Source of the DNA: Kineococcus xinjiangensis
Lineage (GTDB): Bacteria > Actinomycetota > Actinomycetes > Actinomycetales > Kineococcaceae
Direction of reading: 5' to 3'
DNA length: 64,000 bases
NCBI RefSeq assembly: GCF_002934625.1
Contig: NZ_PTJD01000010.1
Location: forward strand, 62,001-126,000
Position 1 is the stretch's first letter, and each line of letters starts with the position of its first letter. Both the position numbers and the translations under genes were made by a program. This document shows, one piece after another, positions 18,155 to 25,927 of the stretch. The notes beneath the pieces are model-generated. The model saw only the letters and a program-made list of their open reading frames with translations, made no database searches and was not told the origin of the DNA.

Positions 18155-19111
18155 ATGCGACGTCGTGCACTCCTGGTCAGCGCCCTGGCGGGGTCCGCCG
18201 TGGTCCTGGCCTCCTGCTCCAGCCCCGCGGAGGTCTCGGGGAACCCGTCCGCCTCCTCTTCGCCGAGCGGGTCCGCCTCGGAGGCCGGCGAGCTCGTGGT
18301 GGGCGGCTCGACCGCCAGCGAGATGGCGATCATGCAGAACATCTACGCGGAGCTGCTGCGCGCGCAGGGCTACGAGGTGACGATCAAGCCGGCGGGGGAG
18401 CGGGCGGTCTACGCCAAGGCGCTGCAGTCGGGCGAGGTGGACGTCGTCCCCGAGTACGCCGCGTCGCTGGCGGAGTACCTCAACCGCACGCAGAACGGCG
18501 AGGACGCCGCCCCCGTCGCCACCTCCGACGCGGCGACCACGGTGGAGGCGCTGCGGCCGCTGGCGGAGGAGGCCGGGCTGGAGGTGCTGGAGCCCGCCGC
18601 GGCGCGCAACTCCAACGGCTTCTACGTCAGCGAGGAGTTCGCCCGGCAGAACTCGGTGAGCACGCTGAGCGAGCTGGCGGCGCTGGGGAAGCCGGTCGTC
18701 CTGGCCGCGGGCGACGACTGCGTGGAGAACACGTTCTGCCAGCCCGGCCTGGAGCAGACCTACGGGCTGCAGATCAGCGAGGTCACCGGCGACCCGTACG
18801 GCAGCGCGTCGGCGAAGCAGAAGGTCCTCGACGGCTCGGCGCAGCTCGGGCTGACCGGCACCACCGACGGGACGCTGGAGGCGCAGGGGCTGGTGCTGCT
18901 GGAGGACGACAAGGGCCTGCAGGCCGCCGACAACCTCGTCCCCGTGGTCAACGCCGAGGCGGCGGACCCGAGGATCGCCGAGGCGCTCGACGAGCTCGCC
19001 GAGACCCTCACCACCGAGGACCTGGCGCGGCTGAACGTCCAGGTCGACGGGGAGCGGAAGAAGCCGGCCGAGGTGGCGAAGGCCTACGTGGCGGAGAAGG
19101 GGCTGGTCTGA
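18155..19111 (+). CDS. opuCC: Glycine betaine/choline-type substrate-binding lipoprotein (OpuCC-like)
   Basis: 318 residues. Lipoprotein signal peptide with lipobox LASC (Cys at about residue 24), a Ser/Pro/Gly linker, then an OpuAC/ProX-like binding domain (VGGSTASEMAIMQNIYAELLRAQGYEV, VPEYAASLAEYL, GLTGTTDG, DNLVPVVN). Captures the osmolyte outside the membrane for the adjacent permeases. Two Cys residues in AGDDCVENTFCQPG could form a disulfide. Ligand not predictable. ATG with GAAGGCGG weakly SD-like upstream; a terminator follows. Confidence 0.88.
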   Translation: MRRRALLVSALAGSAVVLASCSSPAEVSGNPSASSSPSGSASEAGELVVGGSTASEMAIMQNIYAELLRAQGYEVTIKPAGERAVYAKALQSGEVDVVPEYAASLAEYLNRTQNGEDAAPVATSDAATTVEALRPLAEEAGLEVLEPAAARNSNGFYVSEEFARQNSVSTLSELAALGKPVVLAAGDDCVENTFCQPGLEQTYGLQISEVTGDPYGSASAKQKVLDGSAQLGLTGTTDGTLEAQGLVLLEDDKGLQAADNLVPVVNAEAADPRIAEALDELAETLTTEDLARLNVQVDGERKKPAEVAKAYVAEKGLV

Positions 19112-19116
19112 CGGCC

Positions 19117-19141
19117 GGGCCCCGCCTGCGCGGCGGGGCCC
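19117..19141 (+). terminator. Hairpin terminator after opuCC
   Basis: GGGCCCCGCC (19117-19126) pairs perfectly with GGCGGGGCCC (19132-19141) around a 5-nt loop, 5 nt after the stop codon. Confidence 0.7.
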
Positions 19142-19146
19142 TCTGG

Positions 19147-19152
19147 CACGCT
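19147..19152 (+). promoter_or_regulatory. Candidate -10 CACGCT, leaderless promoter of ydbS
   Basis: CACGCT ends 6 nt before GTG 19159, the same spacing as the other leaderless promoters of the window but with a C at the first position. Confidence 0.4.
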
Positions 19153-19158
19153 GGGCGG

Positions 19159-19662
19159 GTGAGCTCACCGCAACCCGTGTCCGTCGAGCCGTTCGCGCCG
19201 CCGGGGGTGACCTGGAGCCGCCTCTCGCCCCGGCTGGTGACGGTCCGCCGCGCCATCTCCGGCGTCGTCACAGGGGTGCTGGCGGTCGGACTGCTCGTCG
19301 CAGGGGTGCTGGTCAGCCCGTGGTTCCACGCCGGGGCGGGGCTGGTGCTGCTGTCCGGGGCCTGGGAGTGGTGGCTCATCGGCCGGCAGGTGCCGGCGTG
19401 GGGCTACGCCGAGCGCGACGACGACCTGCTGGTGCTGCACGGCCTGCTGTTCCGGACGCTCGTCGTGGTCCCGTACGGGCGGATGCAGTACGTCGACGTG
19501 AAGGCGGGGCCCGTCGAGCGGCGCTTCGGGATCGCCACCCTGCAGCTGCACACGGCCTCGGCCTCCACCGACGCCGTCATCCCGGGCCTGCCGCCGGAGG
19601 AGGCCGCCCGCCTGCGCGACCGGCTGGCCGGCCGTGGCGAGGCGAGGCTGGCCGGGCTGTGA
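19159..19662 (+). CDS. Bacterial PH-domain membrane protein (YdbS-like)
   Basis: 167 residues. Two closely spaced membrane helices (about 32-52 and 55-72) and then a bPH_2 (DUF304) domain: GYAERDDDLLVLHGLLFRTLVVVPYGRMQYVDVKAGPVERRFGIATLQLHTAS-type pattern with the conserved RMQ..D. Known as the small partner of YdbT; in Bacillus the pair protects against some bacteriocins, but the general role is not established. Its stop overlaps the ydbT-like start (GTGA), so the two proteins are made together. Confidence 0.87.
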   Translation: MSSPQPVSVEPFAPPGVTWSRLSPRLVTVRRAISGVVTGVLAVGLLVAGVLVSPWFHAGAGLVLLSGAWEWWLIGRQVPAWGYAERDDDLLVLHGLLFRTLVVVPYGRMQYVDVKAGPVERRFGIATLQLHTASASTDAVIPGLPPEEAARLRDRLAGRGEARLAGL

Positions 19663-21245
19663 GCACCGAGCGACCGGGCACCGAGGGCCCTGCGGTGGAG
19701 GGTCCCGCAGCGGGGGAGCCCGCCGCCGAGCCGCCCGCCGCCGAGCCGGCGCTGGAGCGGGTGGACCCGGGCTCGGTCGATCCGGCGACGCGGCAGGTGC
19801 TGGCGGACCCCGGCTGGCAGCGCCTGCACCCCGTGACGCCGCTGCTGCGGGGCTGGAAGACCCTCGCGGTGATCTTCGCGGTGCTGGTCCACCAGAACTT
19901 CGAGCACCTGCTGGAGCCCGAGCGGCCGTCCTGGCAGCTGCTGGCGGCCGTGGGCGGGGGGATCGTCCTCCTGACCCTGCTGAGCGTCGTCTGGGGCGTG
20001 CTGGCCTGGCGGCGCACCCGCTACCGCATCGACGCCGAGGCCGTGCACATGGAGAGCGGTGTCCTCTTCCGGCAGCAGCGGCGGGCGCAGCTGGACCGGT
20101 TGCAGGCCGTCGACGTGGTCCGCCCCCTGCTGGGACGCCTCGCGGGCCTGGCGGAGCTGCGCCTGGAGGTCGCCGGCGGCGCGGGCGGCGGGGTGCGCCT
20201 GGCGTACCTGAAGGAGGAGGAGGCGCAGCGGGTGCGCAACGCCCTGCTCGCCGCCGCCGCGGGGGTCCGCTACGCGGAGGGCGAGGAGGCCCCGGAGGCG
20301 CCGGAGCGGCCCGTGGTGGAGGTTCCGGTGCAGCGCCTCCTCCTCTCGATGCTGTTCTCCGGGCTGACCGTGTGGGTGCTGGTGGCCGTGGCTGGGGCGG
20401 TGGCCGCCGTGTTCGCCGACGGCGGCGTGATCTCCCTGGCCGCGGCCGCGCCCCTGGTCCTGGGGGCGCTCGGTGCGGCCTGGCAGCGCTTCACCCACGG
20501 CTTCGGCTTCTCCGTGGCGGAGTCCCCGGACGGGCTGCGGGTGCGGCGCGGGCTGCTGGAGCTGCGCTCGCAGACGGTGCCGCCGGGCCGGGTCCAGGCG
20601 CTGCGGATCTCCCAGCCGCTGCTGTGGCGGCGCCCGGACTGGTGGCGGGTGCACGTCAACGTGGCCGGGTACGCCGTGGGCGTGGAGGCGCAGGGCGAGG
20701 AGCGGCTGGTGCTGCCGGTGGGTACGCGGGAGGAGCTGGCCCGCGTGCTGGCGGTGGTGCTGCCGGACCTGGGCACCGACGAGGCGCCGATCGACGTCGT
20801 CTCGGCCGGGCTGACGGGCCGCGACCGCGACGGCGGCTTCACCCCGGTGCCGCCCGCGGCGCGCTGGCTGGACCCGCTGGCGCGGCGCCGGCTGGGGTTC
20901 CGGGTGACGGAGCGCGCGTTCCTGTCCCGGGGCGGGGTGCTGCGCCGCTACCTGGACGTCGTCCCGCACGAGCGGACCCAGAGCCTGGCCCTGCAGCAGG
21001 GGCCGTGGCAGCGCCGCCTGGGCCTGGCCAGCGTGTCCTTGCACTCCACGCCCGGTCCGGTCGCCCCGCAGGTGCGCCACCTGGCGGCGGAGGTGGCGGC
21101 GGAGCTGCTGCAGGAGCAGTCGGTGCGGGCACGGACCGCGCGGGCGGCGGCGGGGCCGGAGCGGTGGATGGAGCGCGGCACGGTGCCGCCCGCGCGGGCC
21201 GCCGCGCCGGTGCCGGGGGAGCGGACCGCCGCGCCGGAGGCCTGA
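19659..21245 (+). CDS. Multi-domain bacterial PH membrane protein (YdbT-like)
   Basis: 528 residues. A Pro/Glu/Ala-rich N-terminus of about 60 residues, then three bPH_2 modules each recognised by an R-x-Q-x-[LV]-x-[VI] core: RAQLDRLQAVDVVRP, PPGRVQALRISQPLL and PHERTQSLALQQGPWQRRLGLASVSLHS. Hydrophobic pairs at about 70-120 and 230-275 place it in the membrane. C-terminal tail of about 50 residues is disordered. GTG start overlaps the YdbS-like gene. Function of the family is unsettled; a membrane-stress or envelope role is inferred. GC-rich palindromes (21254-21282) after the stop could terminate it. Confidence 0.87.
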   Translation: MSTERPGTEGPAVEGPAAGEPAAEPPAAEPALERVDPGSVDPATRQVLADPGWQRLHPVTPLLRGWKTLAVIFAVLVHQNFEHLLEPERPSWQLLAAVGGGIVLLTLLSVVWGVLAWRRTRYRIDAEAVHMESGVLFRQQRRAQLDRLQAVDVVRPLLGRLAGLAELRLEVAGGAGGGVRLAYLKEEEAQRVRNALLAAAAGVRYAEGEEAPEAPERPVVEVPVQRLLLSMLFSGLTVWVLVAVAGAVAAVFADGGVISLAAAAPLVLGALGAAWQRFTHGFGFSVAESPDGLRVRRGLLELRSQTVPPGRVQALRISQPLLWRRPDWWRVHVNVAGYAVGVEAQGEERLVLPVGTREELARVLAVVLPDLGTDEAPIDVVSAGLTGRDRDGGFTPVPPAARWLDPLARRRLGFRVTERAFLSRGGVLRRYLDVVPHERTQSLALQQGPWQRRLGLASVSLHSTPGPVAPQVRHLAAEVAAELLQEQSVRARTARAAAGPERWMERGTVPPARAAAPVPGERTAAPEA

Positions 21246-21302
21246 GGCGCCCCGCCCGGCCGGGCTCGCCCGCCGGGCGGGCCCGACCGCGGCGGGCCGG
21301 GA

Positions 21303-21482
21303 TCAGCGCCGGGTGCCGGGCCCCGCGCCGCGCTGGTTCAGCTTGGTGGCCAGCTCCAGCATCCGGGCGCGGGTGCGGGGGTTGGCGGCGAGCTGCTGGG
21401 CCTTGCGGACGGCCTGGCCGGTGAGCCGGCGCCCCTGGGGCGTGGCCAGGAACTTCGAGATCTTCCCTGCGAGTCCGGGCAT
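21303..21482 (-). CDS. Small basic protein of unknown function (59 aa)
   Basis: 59 residues, Arg/Lys-rich, no Cys, no membrane segment; predicted to be nearly all helix, with a PRTRARMLELATKL helix. I do not recognise a family. It is credible as a gene because the ATG is preceded at the right distance by GAGGAGGAACC and the composition differs from random high-GC frames. It is the last gene on the minus strand before the convergent ydbT end and is 190 bp from the methyltransferase stop. Confidence 0.6.
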   Translation of the reverse strand: MPGLAGKISKFLATPQGRRLTGQAVRKAQQLAANPRTRARMLELATKLNQRGAGPGTRR

Positions 21483-21672
21483 GGTGGTTCCTCCTCGTGG
21501 GGCCCGTGGTGCGGGGCCGTCGTCGCTTCCCGCGGTTCCGGAGCCCGGTCGCGGAGGGGCGGTGGCCCGTCCACCGGGCAACGGCTGCGGTGGTCAGCAT
21601 GGTTCCCGACCCGGCGCGTGTCCGCGCGCCGACGGGCGTGCCGGTGGGCCGGGCGGGGCGGGTGGTGGGGCT

Positions 21673-22386
21673 TCAGGCCTTGCGCAGGACGACGGCCACG
21701 TCGGTGACGGTGAAGAGGAACCTGCCCGCGCGTGCGAGCTGGCGCAGCTCCTCCACCCAGCCGGCGGCGCGGGCGGAGAGGTCGCGGTCGTCGGAGACGG
21801 CGGCGAGCACGCCCGTGGCCACCTTCCACGCCACGGACCCGACGTCGAAGCGCCGGTGCGGGTCCGCCCAGGAGTGCACCGACTCCAGCGCGAGGCCGCT
21901 GACGTCGGCGTAGCGCAGCAGCTTGCGTCCCGCGAAGCCGTCGACGCTGGCGCCGGCGCTGGGGGCGTGCGCGACCCAGTGGTCGATGAGGGTGCGGGTG
22001 AGCTGGTCGTCGGTGCTGGAGAAGAGGGCGGTGTCCCAGTCGCTCTGCGCGAGGACGAAGCGCCCCCCGGGGCGCAGCAGCCGCTGGACGTCGTCGAGGT
22101 GGGCGGCGGGGTCGGCGAGGTGCTCGAGGGTGTTGAGGGAGATCGCCACGTCCAGGCCGGCCTCGGGCAGTGGCAGGGGGCGGTCGAGGTCCGCGATGTG
22201 GGCGCGGACGCGGGGGTCCAGCAGCAGGTCGTCGTCGAGGGTGGCGGCCACGTCGACGGCGTGCACGAGTGCCGCGTCCGTGGCGAGCAGGGCCCGCGTC
22301 AGGCGCCCCGGCCCGCAGCCGAGGTCCGCGACGACGGAGCGCGACGCCGGCTGGGCCAGTCTGGTCACGTTCTCGAAGCGTCCCAC
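21673..22386 (-). CDS. SAM-dependent class I methyltransferase
   Basis: 237 residues. Rossmann-type methyltransferase with motif I VVADLGCGPGRLT at about residues 18-30, acidic residue after strand 2 (HAVDVAA), post-I IADLDRPLPLPEAGLDVAISLNTLEHL and LRPGGRFVLAQSD (motif III). Substrate unknown; the C-terminal half has no recognised binding domain. The GTG start at 22386 is chosen because TACGCT lies 7 nt before it (leaderless). It is 90 bp downstream of the PilZ gene on the same strand. Confidence 0.85.
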   Translation of the reverse strand: MGRFENVTRLAQPASRSVVADLGCGPGRLTRALLATDAALVHAVDVAATLDDDLLLDPRVRAHIADLDRPLPLPEAGLDVAISLNTLEHLADPAAHLDDVQRLLRPGGRFVLAQSDWDTALFSSTDDQLTRTLIDHWVAHAPSAGASVDGFAGRKLLRYADVSGLALESVHSWADPHRRFDVGSVAWKVATGVLAAVSDDRDLSARAAGWVEELRQLARAGRFLFTVTDVAVVLRKA

Positions 22387-22393
22387 GCAGGCG

Positions 22394-22399
22394 AGCGTA
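22394..22399 (-). promoter_or_regulatory. -10 element TACGCT, leaderless promoter of the methyltransferase
   Basis: On the minus strand TACGCT ends 7 nt before the GTG at 22386 with no SD between. Confidence 0.6.
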
Positions 22400-22476
22400 G
22401 GCAAGGGACGGCGGCCGCGCCCGGGCGGCCCGCCGGGGCGGGGGAGGGCCGGGCGCGACCGGGTGGAGCGGGGTCC

Positions 22477-23115
22477 TCAGCCGCCGCGGCTCTTGCGGGC
22501 CAGCTCGGTGAGGACGGTGCGCTCGACGGCGGCGCTGTCGGCGGGATCCATGTCGACGAACTGCACGACGGTCTCGCCGGCGGACTCGTCGACGCGCAGG
22601 ACCTCCCCGTGGGCGTGGACCTCCACGCCCTCGTCGAGCGTGAGGCTGACCTCGACCTTGTCGTGGGGGGCGGGCAGCTGGTCCCCGCTCTGGAGGCGGA
22701 CGCCGGTGCGGGAGATGTCGACGGTGGTGGTGCCACCGTCGTAGCCGGCGCCGACGAGGTGCGCGGGGCGGCGGGTCTGGGCGCGGACGGCGCCGCGGCG
22801 GGCCTCGTTGGCCAGCAGGACGACGCCGGTCAGGGCGAGCTCGTCGTCGCGGTGCGCCTGGGCGACGGCCTGGAAGACGGCGAGGGAGCCGTCCTCCTCC
22901 ATGCGGGCGCTGGCCCACACCCGCTGTCCGTCGAGGGCCTCGACGATCGCGGGGGGCATGCCCACCTGGCTGGTCACCACGAGTCCGGAGGCGCTGGAGG
23001 TCCAGGACCGGACGACGCCGACGTGCACGTCGGGGCTGCCCGTGGGCATGAGCGTGACCTCGGTCCCCGGGATCGGTCCTCCGGTGCTGAGCGGGTTGCC
23101 ACCGCTCGCGTTCAT
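22477..23115 (-). CDS. PilZ-domain c-di-GMP receptor
   Basis: 212 residues. N-terminal YcgR-like beta domain (about 15-95) and a C-terminal PilZ domain whose two c-di-GMP-binding motifs are intact: RRGAVR (RRxxxR) at residues 106-111 and DISRTG (DxSxxG) at 133-138. It should therefore bind the second messenger and transmit it by protein contact; such proteins often act on motility or exopolysaccharide synthesis. ATG start with GGGGAGGG 4-5 nt upstream. It is divergent from the nucleotide-sugar operon across a 405-bp, comparatively AT-rich spacer with repeated TCACTC/GAGTGA motifs. Confidence 0.9.
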   Translation of the reverse strand: MNASGGNPLSTGGPIPGTEVTLMPTGSPDVHVGVVRSWTSSASGLVVTSQVGMPPAIVEALDGQRVWASARMEEDGSLAVFQAVAQAHRDDELALTGVVLLANEARRGAVRAQTRRPAHLVGAGYDGGTTTVDISRTGVRLQSGDQLPAPHDKVEVSLTLDEGVEVHAHGEVLRVDESAGETVVQFVDMDPADSAAVERTVLTELARKSRGG

Positions 23116-23520
23116 GCGCCCTCCCCGTCGAGATGCTGGTCGCTGAGTAGTCACTCAATCACGGCACGTTACTACGGCGAGCCGTGATTGTCTCAGGAGT
23201 GACGCTGTGTGACGGTTGTTGCTCCGCTCGTGAAGGCAACTGGTGATCGGGGGCGGGGAGAGCCCCTGGCGTGGTGGGGGATTGACCCTGGAGGGTGATT
23301 GTCACTCGGAGTGATCAGTTGCCTGTAGTAGTCTCCCGTCGCCGGGCGTGTGCTCTCAGCGTGCGCTCTGCAGGGGTTCGGACAGCGGCCCTGACGCGGA
23401 TTCGTGGGGGGTTGCGCGTCGCCAGCCGGGCCGTCCGCGCTGCACGGAACACCCCCGCTCTTCCATGCCCGGCCCGGGGGGCCGGCCAGGCCGGAACAGA
23501 CCGAGTGAGGGAATCCAGGC
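23116..23520. promoter_or_regulatory. 405-bp divergent control region between PilZ and nucleotide-sugar genes
   Basis: Lower GC than its surroundings. It contains a 9-bp inverted repeat AATCACGGC (23157-23165) / GCCGTGATT (23181-23189), two near-identical boxes GTGATTGTC..GGAGTGA (23184-23202 and 23295-23314), and TCACTC/GAGTGA half-sites at 23151-23156, 23197-23202, 23302-23307 and 23309-23314. TTGTCA at 23299-23304 with TGTAGT 19 bp on (23324-23329), or TAGTCT at 23329-23334, is a weak candidate promoter for the operon. The last 150 bp are GC-rich with nothing I can name. Confidence 0.45.
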
Positions 23521-24333
23521 ATGACCGAAGCGACCAATCCGCGCGACATCCCCGTCGTCATCCTCTGCGGCGGCATGGGGACCCGCCTGCGCGAGGCCAG
23601 CGAGAAGCTGCCGAAGCCGCTGGTGGACATCGGTGGCCGCCCCATCCTGTGGCACATCATGAAGCTCTACAGCGCGCACGGCTTCCGCAAGTTCGTCCTG
23701 TGCCTCGGCTACAAGAGCGACATGATCAAGCGGTACTTCCTCGACTACCGCCTCAACGCCGGTGACTTCACGATTAACCTCTCCACCCATGAGGAGCCGG
23801 AGTTCCACTCTGCCGGCGTGCAGGAGGACTGGGAGATCACCTTCGTCGAGACGGGGCTCACCACCGCCACCGCCGCCCGCATCTTCCGCGTGGCGCAGCA
23901 CCTCGACGCCGACAAGTTCTGCCTGACCTACGGCGACGGCATCGGCGACGTCGACATCGCCAAGACGCTGAAGGACCACGAGGCCGGCGGGCGCCTCGCC
24001 ACCGTGACCGCCGTGCACCCCTCCAGCCGCTACGGCGAGATGCACGTCGAGGACGGGGCCGTCGTCGAGTTCAACGAGAAGCCGACGCTGGCCGACGGCT
24101 GGGTGAACGGCGGGTTCTTCGTCTTCCAGCGCGAGTTCGTCGACACGTACCTCGAGGACGACCCCGAGGTCATGCTCGAGTCGAAGCCGCTGCAGCGCGT
24201 CGCCCGCGACGGGCAGCTCACCCTCTCCGCCCACGAGGGCTACTGGCTCGGCATGGACACCTTCCGCGACTGGACCGAGCTGAACAAGCTCTGGGACTCC
24301 GGACAGGCCCCGTGGAAGATCTGGCAGGACTGA
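23521..24333 (+). CDS. Glucose-1-phosphate cytidylyltransferase-like nucleotidyltransferase (RfbF family)
   Basis: 270 residues. Nucleotidyltransferase signature VVILCGGMGTRLREASEKLPKPLVDIGG at about 12-39, then the RfbF-specific block RPILWHIMKLYSAHGFRKFVLCLGYK, catalytic-region Asp in LTYGDGIGDVD and GWVNGGFFVFQ. RfbF enzymes make CDP-glucose from CTP and glucose 1-phosphate; nucleotide specificity is inferred from the family only. First gene of a four-gene operon; ATG follows GAGGGAATCC. Downstream gene starts after 26 nt. Confidence 0.88.
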   Translation: MTEATNPRDIPVVILCGGMGTRLREASEKLPKPLVDIGGRPILWHIMKLYSAHGFRKFVLCLGYKSDMIKRYFLDYRLNAGDFTINLSTHEEPEFHSAGVQEDWEITFVETGLTTATAARIFRVAQHLDADKFCLTYGDGIGDVDIAKTLKDHEAGGRLATVTAVHPSSRYGEMHVEDGAVVEFNEKPTLADGWVNGGFFVFQREFVDTYLEDDPEVMLESKPLQRVARDGQLTLSAHEGYWLGMDTFRDWTELNKLWDSGQAPWKIWQD

Positions 24334-24359
24334 CGGAGCGGGCTGAGGAGAGGGACACC

Positions 24360-25385
24360 ATGAAGATCGTCGTCACCGGTACCGAGGGGTACCTGGGTTG
24401 CCTCCTGGCGCCCGAGCTGCTGCGCCGCGGGCACTCCGTGCTCGGCATCGACACCGGCTACTACAAGAACGGCTGGCTCTACAACGGCGTCGACGCCTCC
24501 GTCGAGACGCTCGCGAAGGACATCCGCCACATCGAGCCGCACGACCTGGCCGGCGCCGACGCCATCGTGCACATGGCCGAGCTGTCCAACGACCCGCTCG
24601 GCGAGCTCATCCCCGACGTCACCTACGTCGTCAACCACAAGGGCTCCGTGCGCCTGGCGGAGATGGCCAAGCGGGCGGGCGTGCAGCGCTTCGTCTACAT
24701 GTCCTCCTGCAGCGTCTACGGCGTCGCGGAGGGCGTGGTCGACGAGGAGTCGCCCGTCAACCCGCAGACCGCCTACGCCGAGTGCAAGGCGATGGTCGAG
24801 CGCGACCTCGCCCCGCTGGCGGACGACGAGTTCTCCCCGACGTACCTGCGCAACGCCACCGCCTACGGCGCCTCCCCGCGCCAGCGCTTCGACATCGTGC
24901 TGAACAACCTCGCCGGCCTCGCCTACACCACCGGCAAGATCGCGATGACGAGCGACGGCACCCCGTGGCGCCCGCTGGTCCACGGCCTGGACATCGCCAA
25001 GGCCATCGTCAACGTGCTCGAGGCCCCCCGCGAGGCCGTGCACAACGAGAAGTTCAACGTCGGCGACTCCGCGCAGAACTACCGCGTCCGCGACATCGCG
25101 GAGGCCGTGCAGCGCGCGTTCCCCGGCTGCGAGCTGACCTTCGGCGCCAACGGCGGGGACAACCGCAGCTACAAGGTCAACTTCGACAAGATCCACTCGG
25201 CGCTGCCGGGCTTCTCCTGCGACTGGGACGCCGACAAGGGCGCTCAGCAGCTCGCGGAGGTCTTCCGGAAGATCGACCTCGACGAGGCCACCTTCACGGG
25301 CCGCGGCCACACCCGGCTGAAGCAGCTGGAGCACCTCATCCGCACCCAGCAGCTGGACGCGGACCTGTTCTGGAGGGGCGCGTGA
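24360..25385 (+). CDS. NAD(P)-dependent nucleotide-sugar epimerase/dehydratase (extended SDR)
   Basis: 341 residues. Rossmann motif TGTEGYLG (GxxGxxG at residues 7-13) and catalytic Ser in SSCSVYG (about 116-121) with Y139-AEC-K143 (YxxxK), all intact. By position it should transform the sugar nucleotide made by the preceding enzyme, as a 4,6-dehydratase, 4-epimerase or 4-reductase; sequence alone does not say which. ATG with GAGGAGAGGG upstream. Its stop overlaps the rmlC-like start (GTGA). Confidence 0.87.
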   Translation: MKIVVTGTEGYLGCLLAPELLRRGHSVLGIDTGYYKNGWLYNGVDASVETLAKDIRHIEPHDLAGADAIVHMAELSNDPLGELIPDVTYVVNHKGSVRLAEMAKRAGVQRFVYMSSCSVYGVAEGVVDEESPVNPQTAYAECKAMVERDLAPLADDEFSPTYLRNATAYGASPRQRFDIVLNNLAGLAYTTGKIAMTSDGTPWRPLVHGLDIAKAIVNVLEAPREAVHNEKFNVGDSAQNYRVRDIAEAVQRAFPGCELTFGANGGDNRSYKVNFDKIHSALPGFSCDWDADKGAQQLAEVFRKIDLDEATFTGRGHTRLKQLEHLIRTQQLDADLFWRGA

Positions 25386-25927
25386 AGATCAGCACCACGC
25401 ACATCGAGGGCGTCGCGATCGTCGACCTCGAGGTCCGGGAGGACTCCCGCGGCGGCTTCGCCCGCACCTTCTGCCGCGAGGAGTTCGAGCAGGCAGGGCT
25501 GATCCCCGCCGTCGAGCAGTGCAACCTCTCGTTCAACCACAAGGCCGGCACGCTGCGGGGCATGCACTTCCAGGTCGACCCGGCCCCGGAGGCGAAGCTG
25601 GTCCGCTGCACCCGCGGCGCGATCCAGGACATCATCGTCGACATGCGGCCCGGGTCCCCGACCCGCCTGCAGCACGTCGCGGTGGAGCTGACGGCGGACA
25701 ACCGCCGCGCGCTCTACGTCCCGCCGTACTTCGCGCACGGGTACCTCACCCTGACCGACGGCGCCGAGGTGGTCTACCAGGTCAGCCAGAGCTACACCCC
25801 CGGCACCGAGCGCGGCCTGCGCTACGACGACCCGGACCTCGCGCTGCCCTGGGCGGTCCCCGTCACCACCATCAGCGAGAAGGACGAGAGCTGGAAGCTC
25901 CTGTCCGAGGGAGCGGTCACCGAGTGA
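25382..25927 (+). CDS. dTDP-4-dehydrorhamnose 3,5-epimerase-like (RmlC family)
   Basis: 181 residues, the usual RmlC length. Cupin-fold epimerase: EDSRGGFARTFCREEF, the active-site His in LRGMHFQ (His62), the K-L-V-R-C strand, PPYFAHGYLTL, and the active-site Tyr in VVYQVS (about 132). Family members epimerise C3 and/or C5 of 4-keto-6-deoxy sugar nucleotides. Since the first gene is RfbF-like, the substrate may be a CDP- rather than dTDP-sugar. GTG start overlaps the previous stop; stop overlaps the next gene. Confidence 0.88.
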   Translation: MKISTTHIEGVAIVDLEVREDSRGGFARTFCREEFEQAGLIPAVEQCNLSFNHKAGTLRGMHFQVDPAPEAKLVRCTRGAIQDIIVDMRPGSPTRLQHVAVELTADNRRALYVPPYFAHGYLTLTDGAEVVYQVSQSYTPGTERGLRYDDPDLALPWAVPVTTISEKDESWKLLSEGAVTE

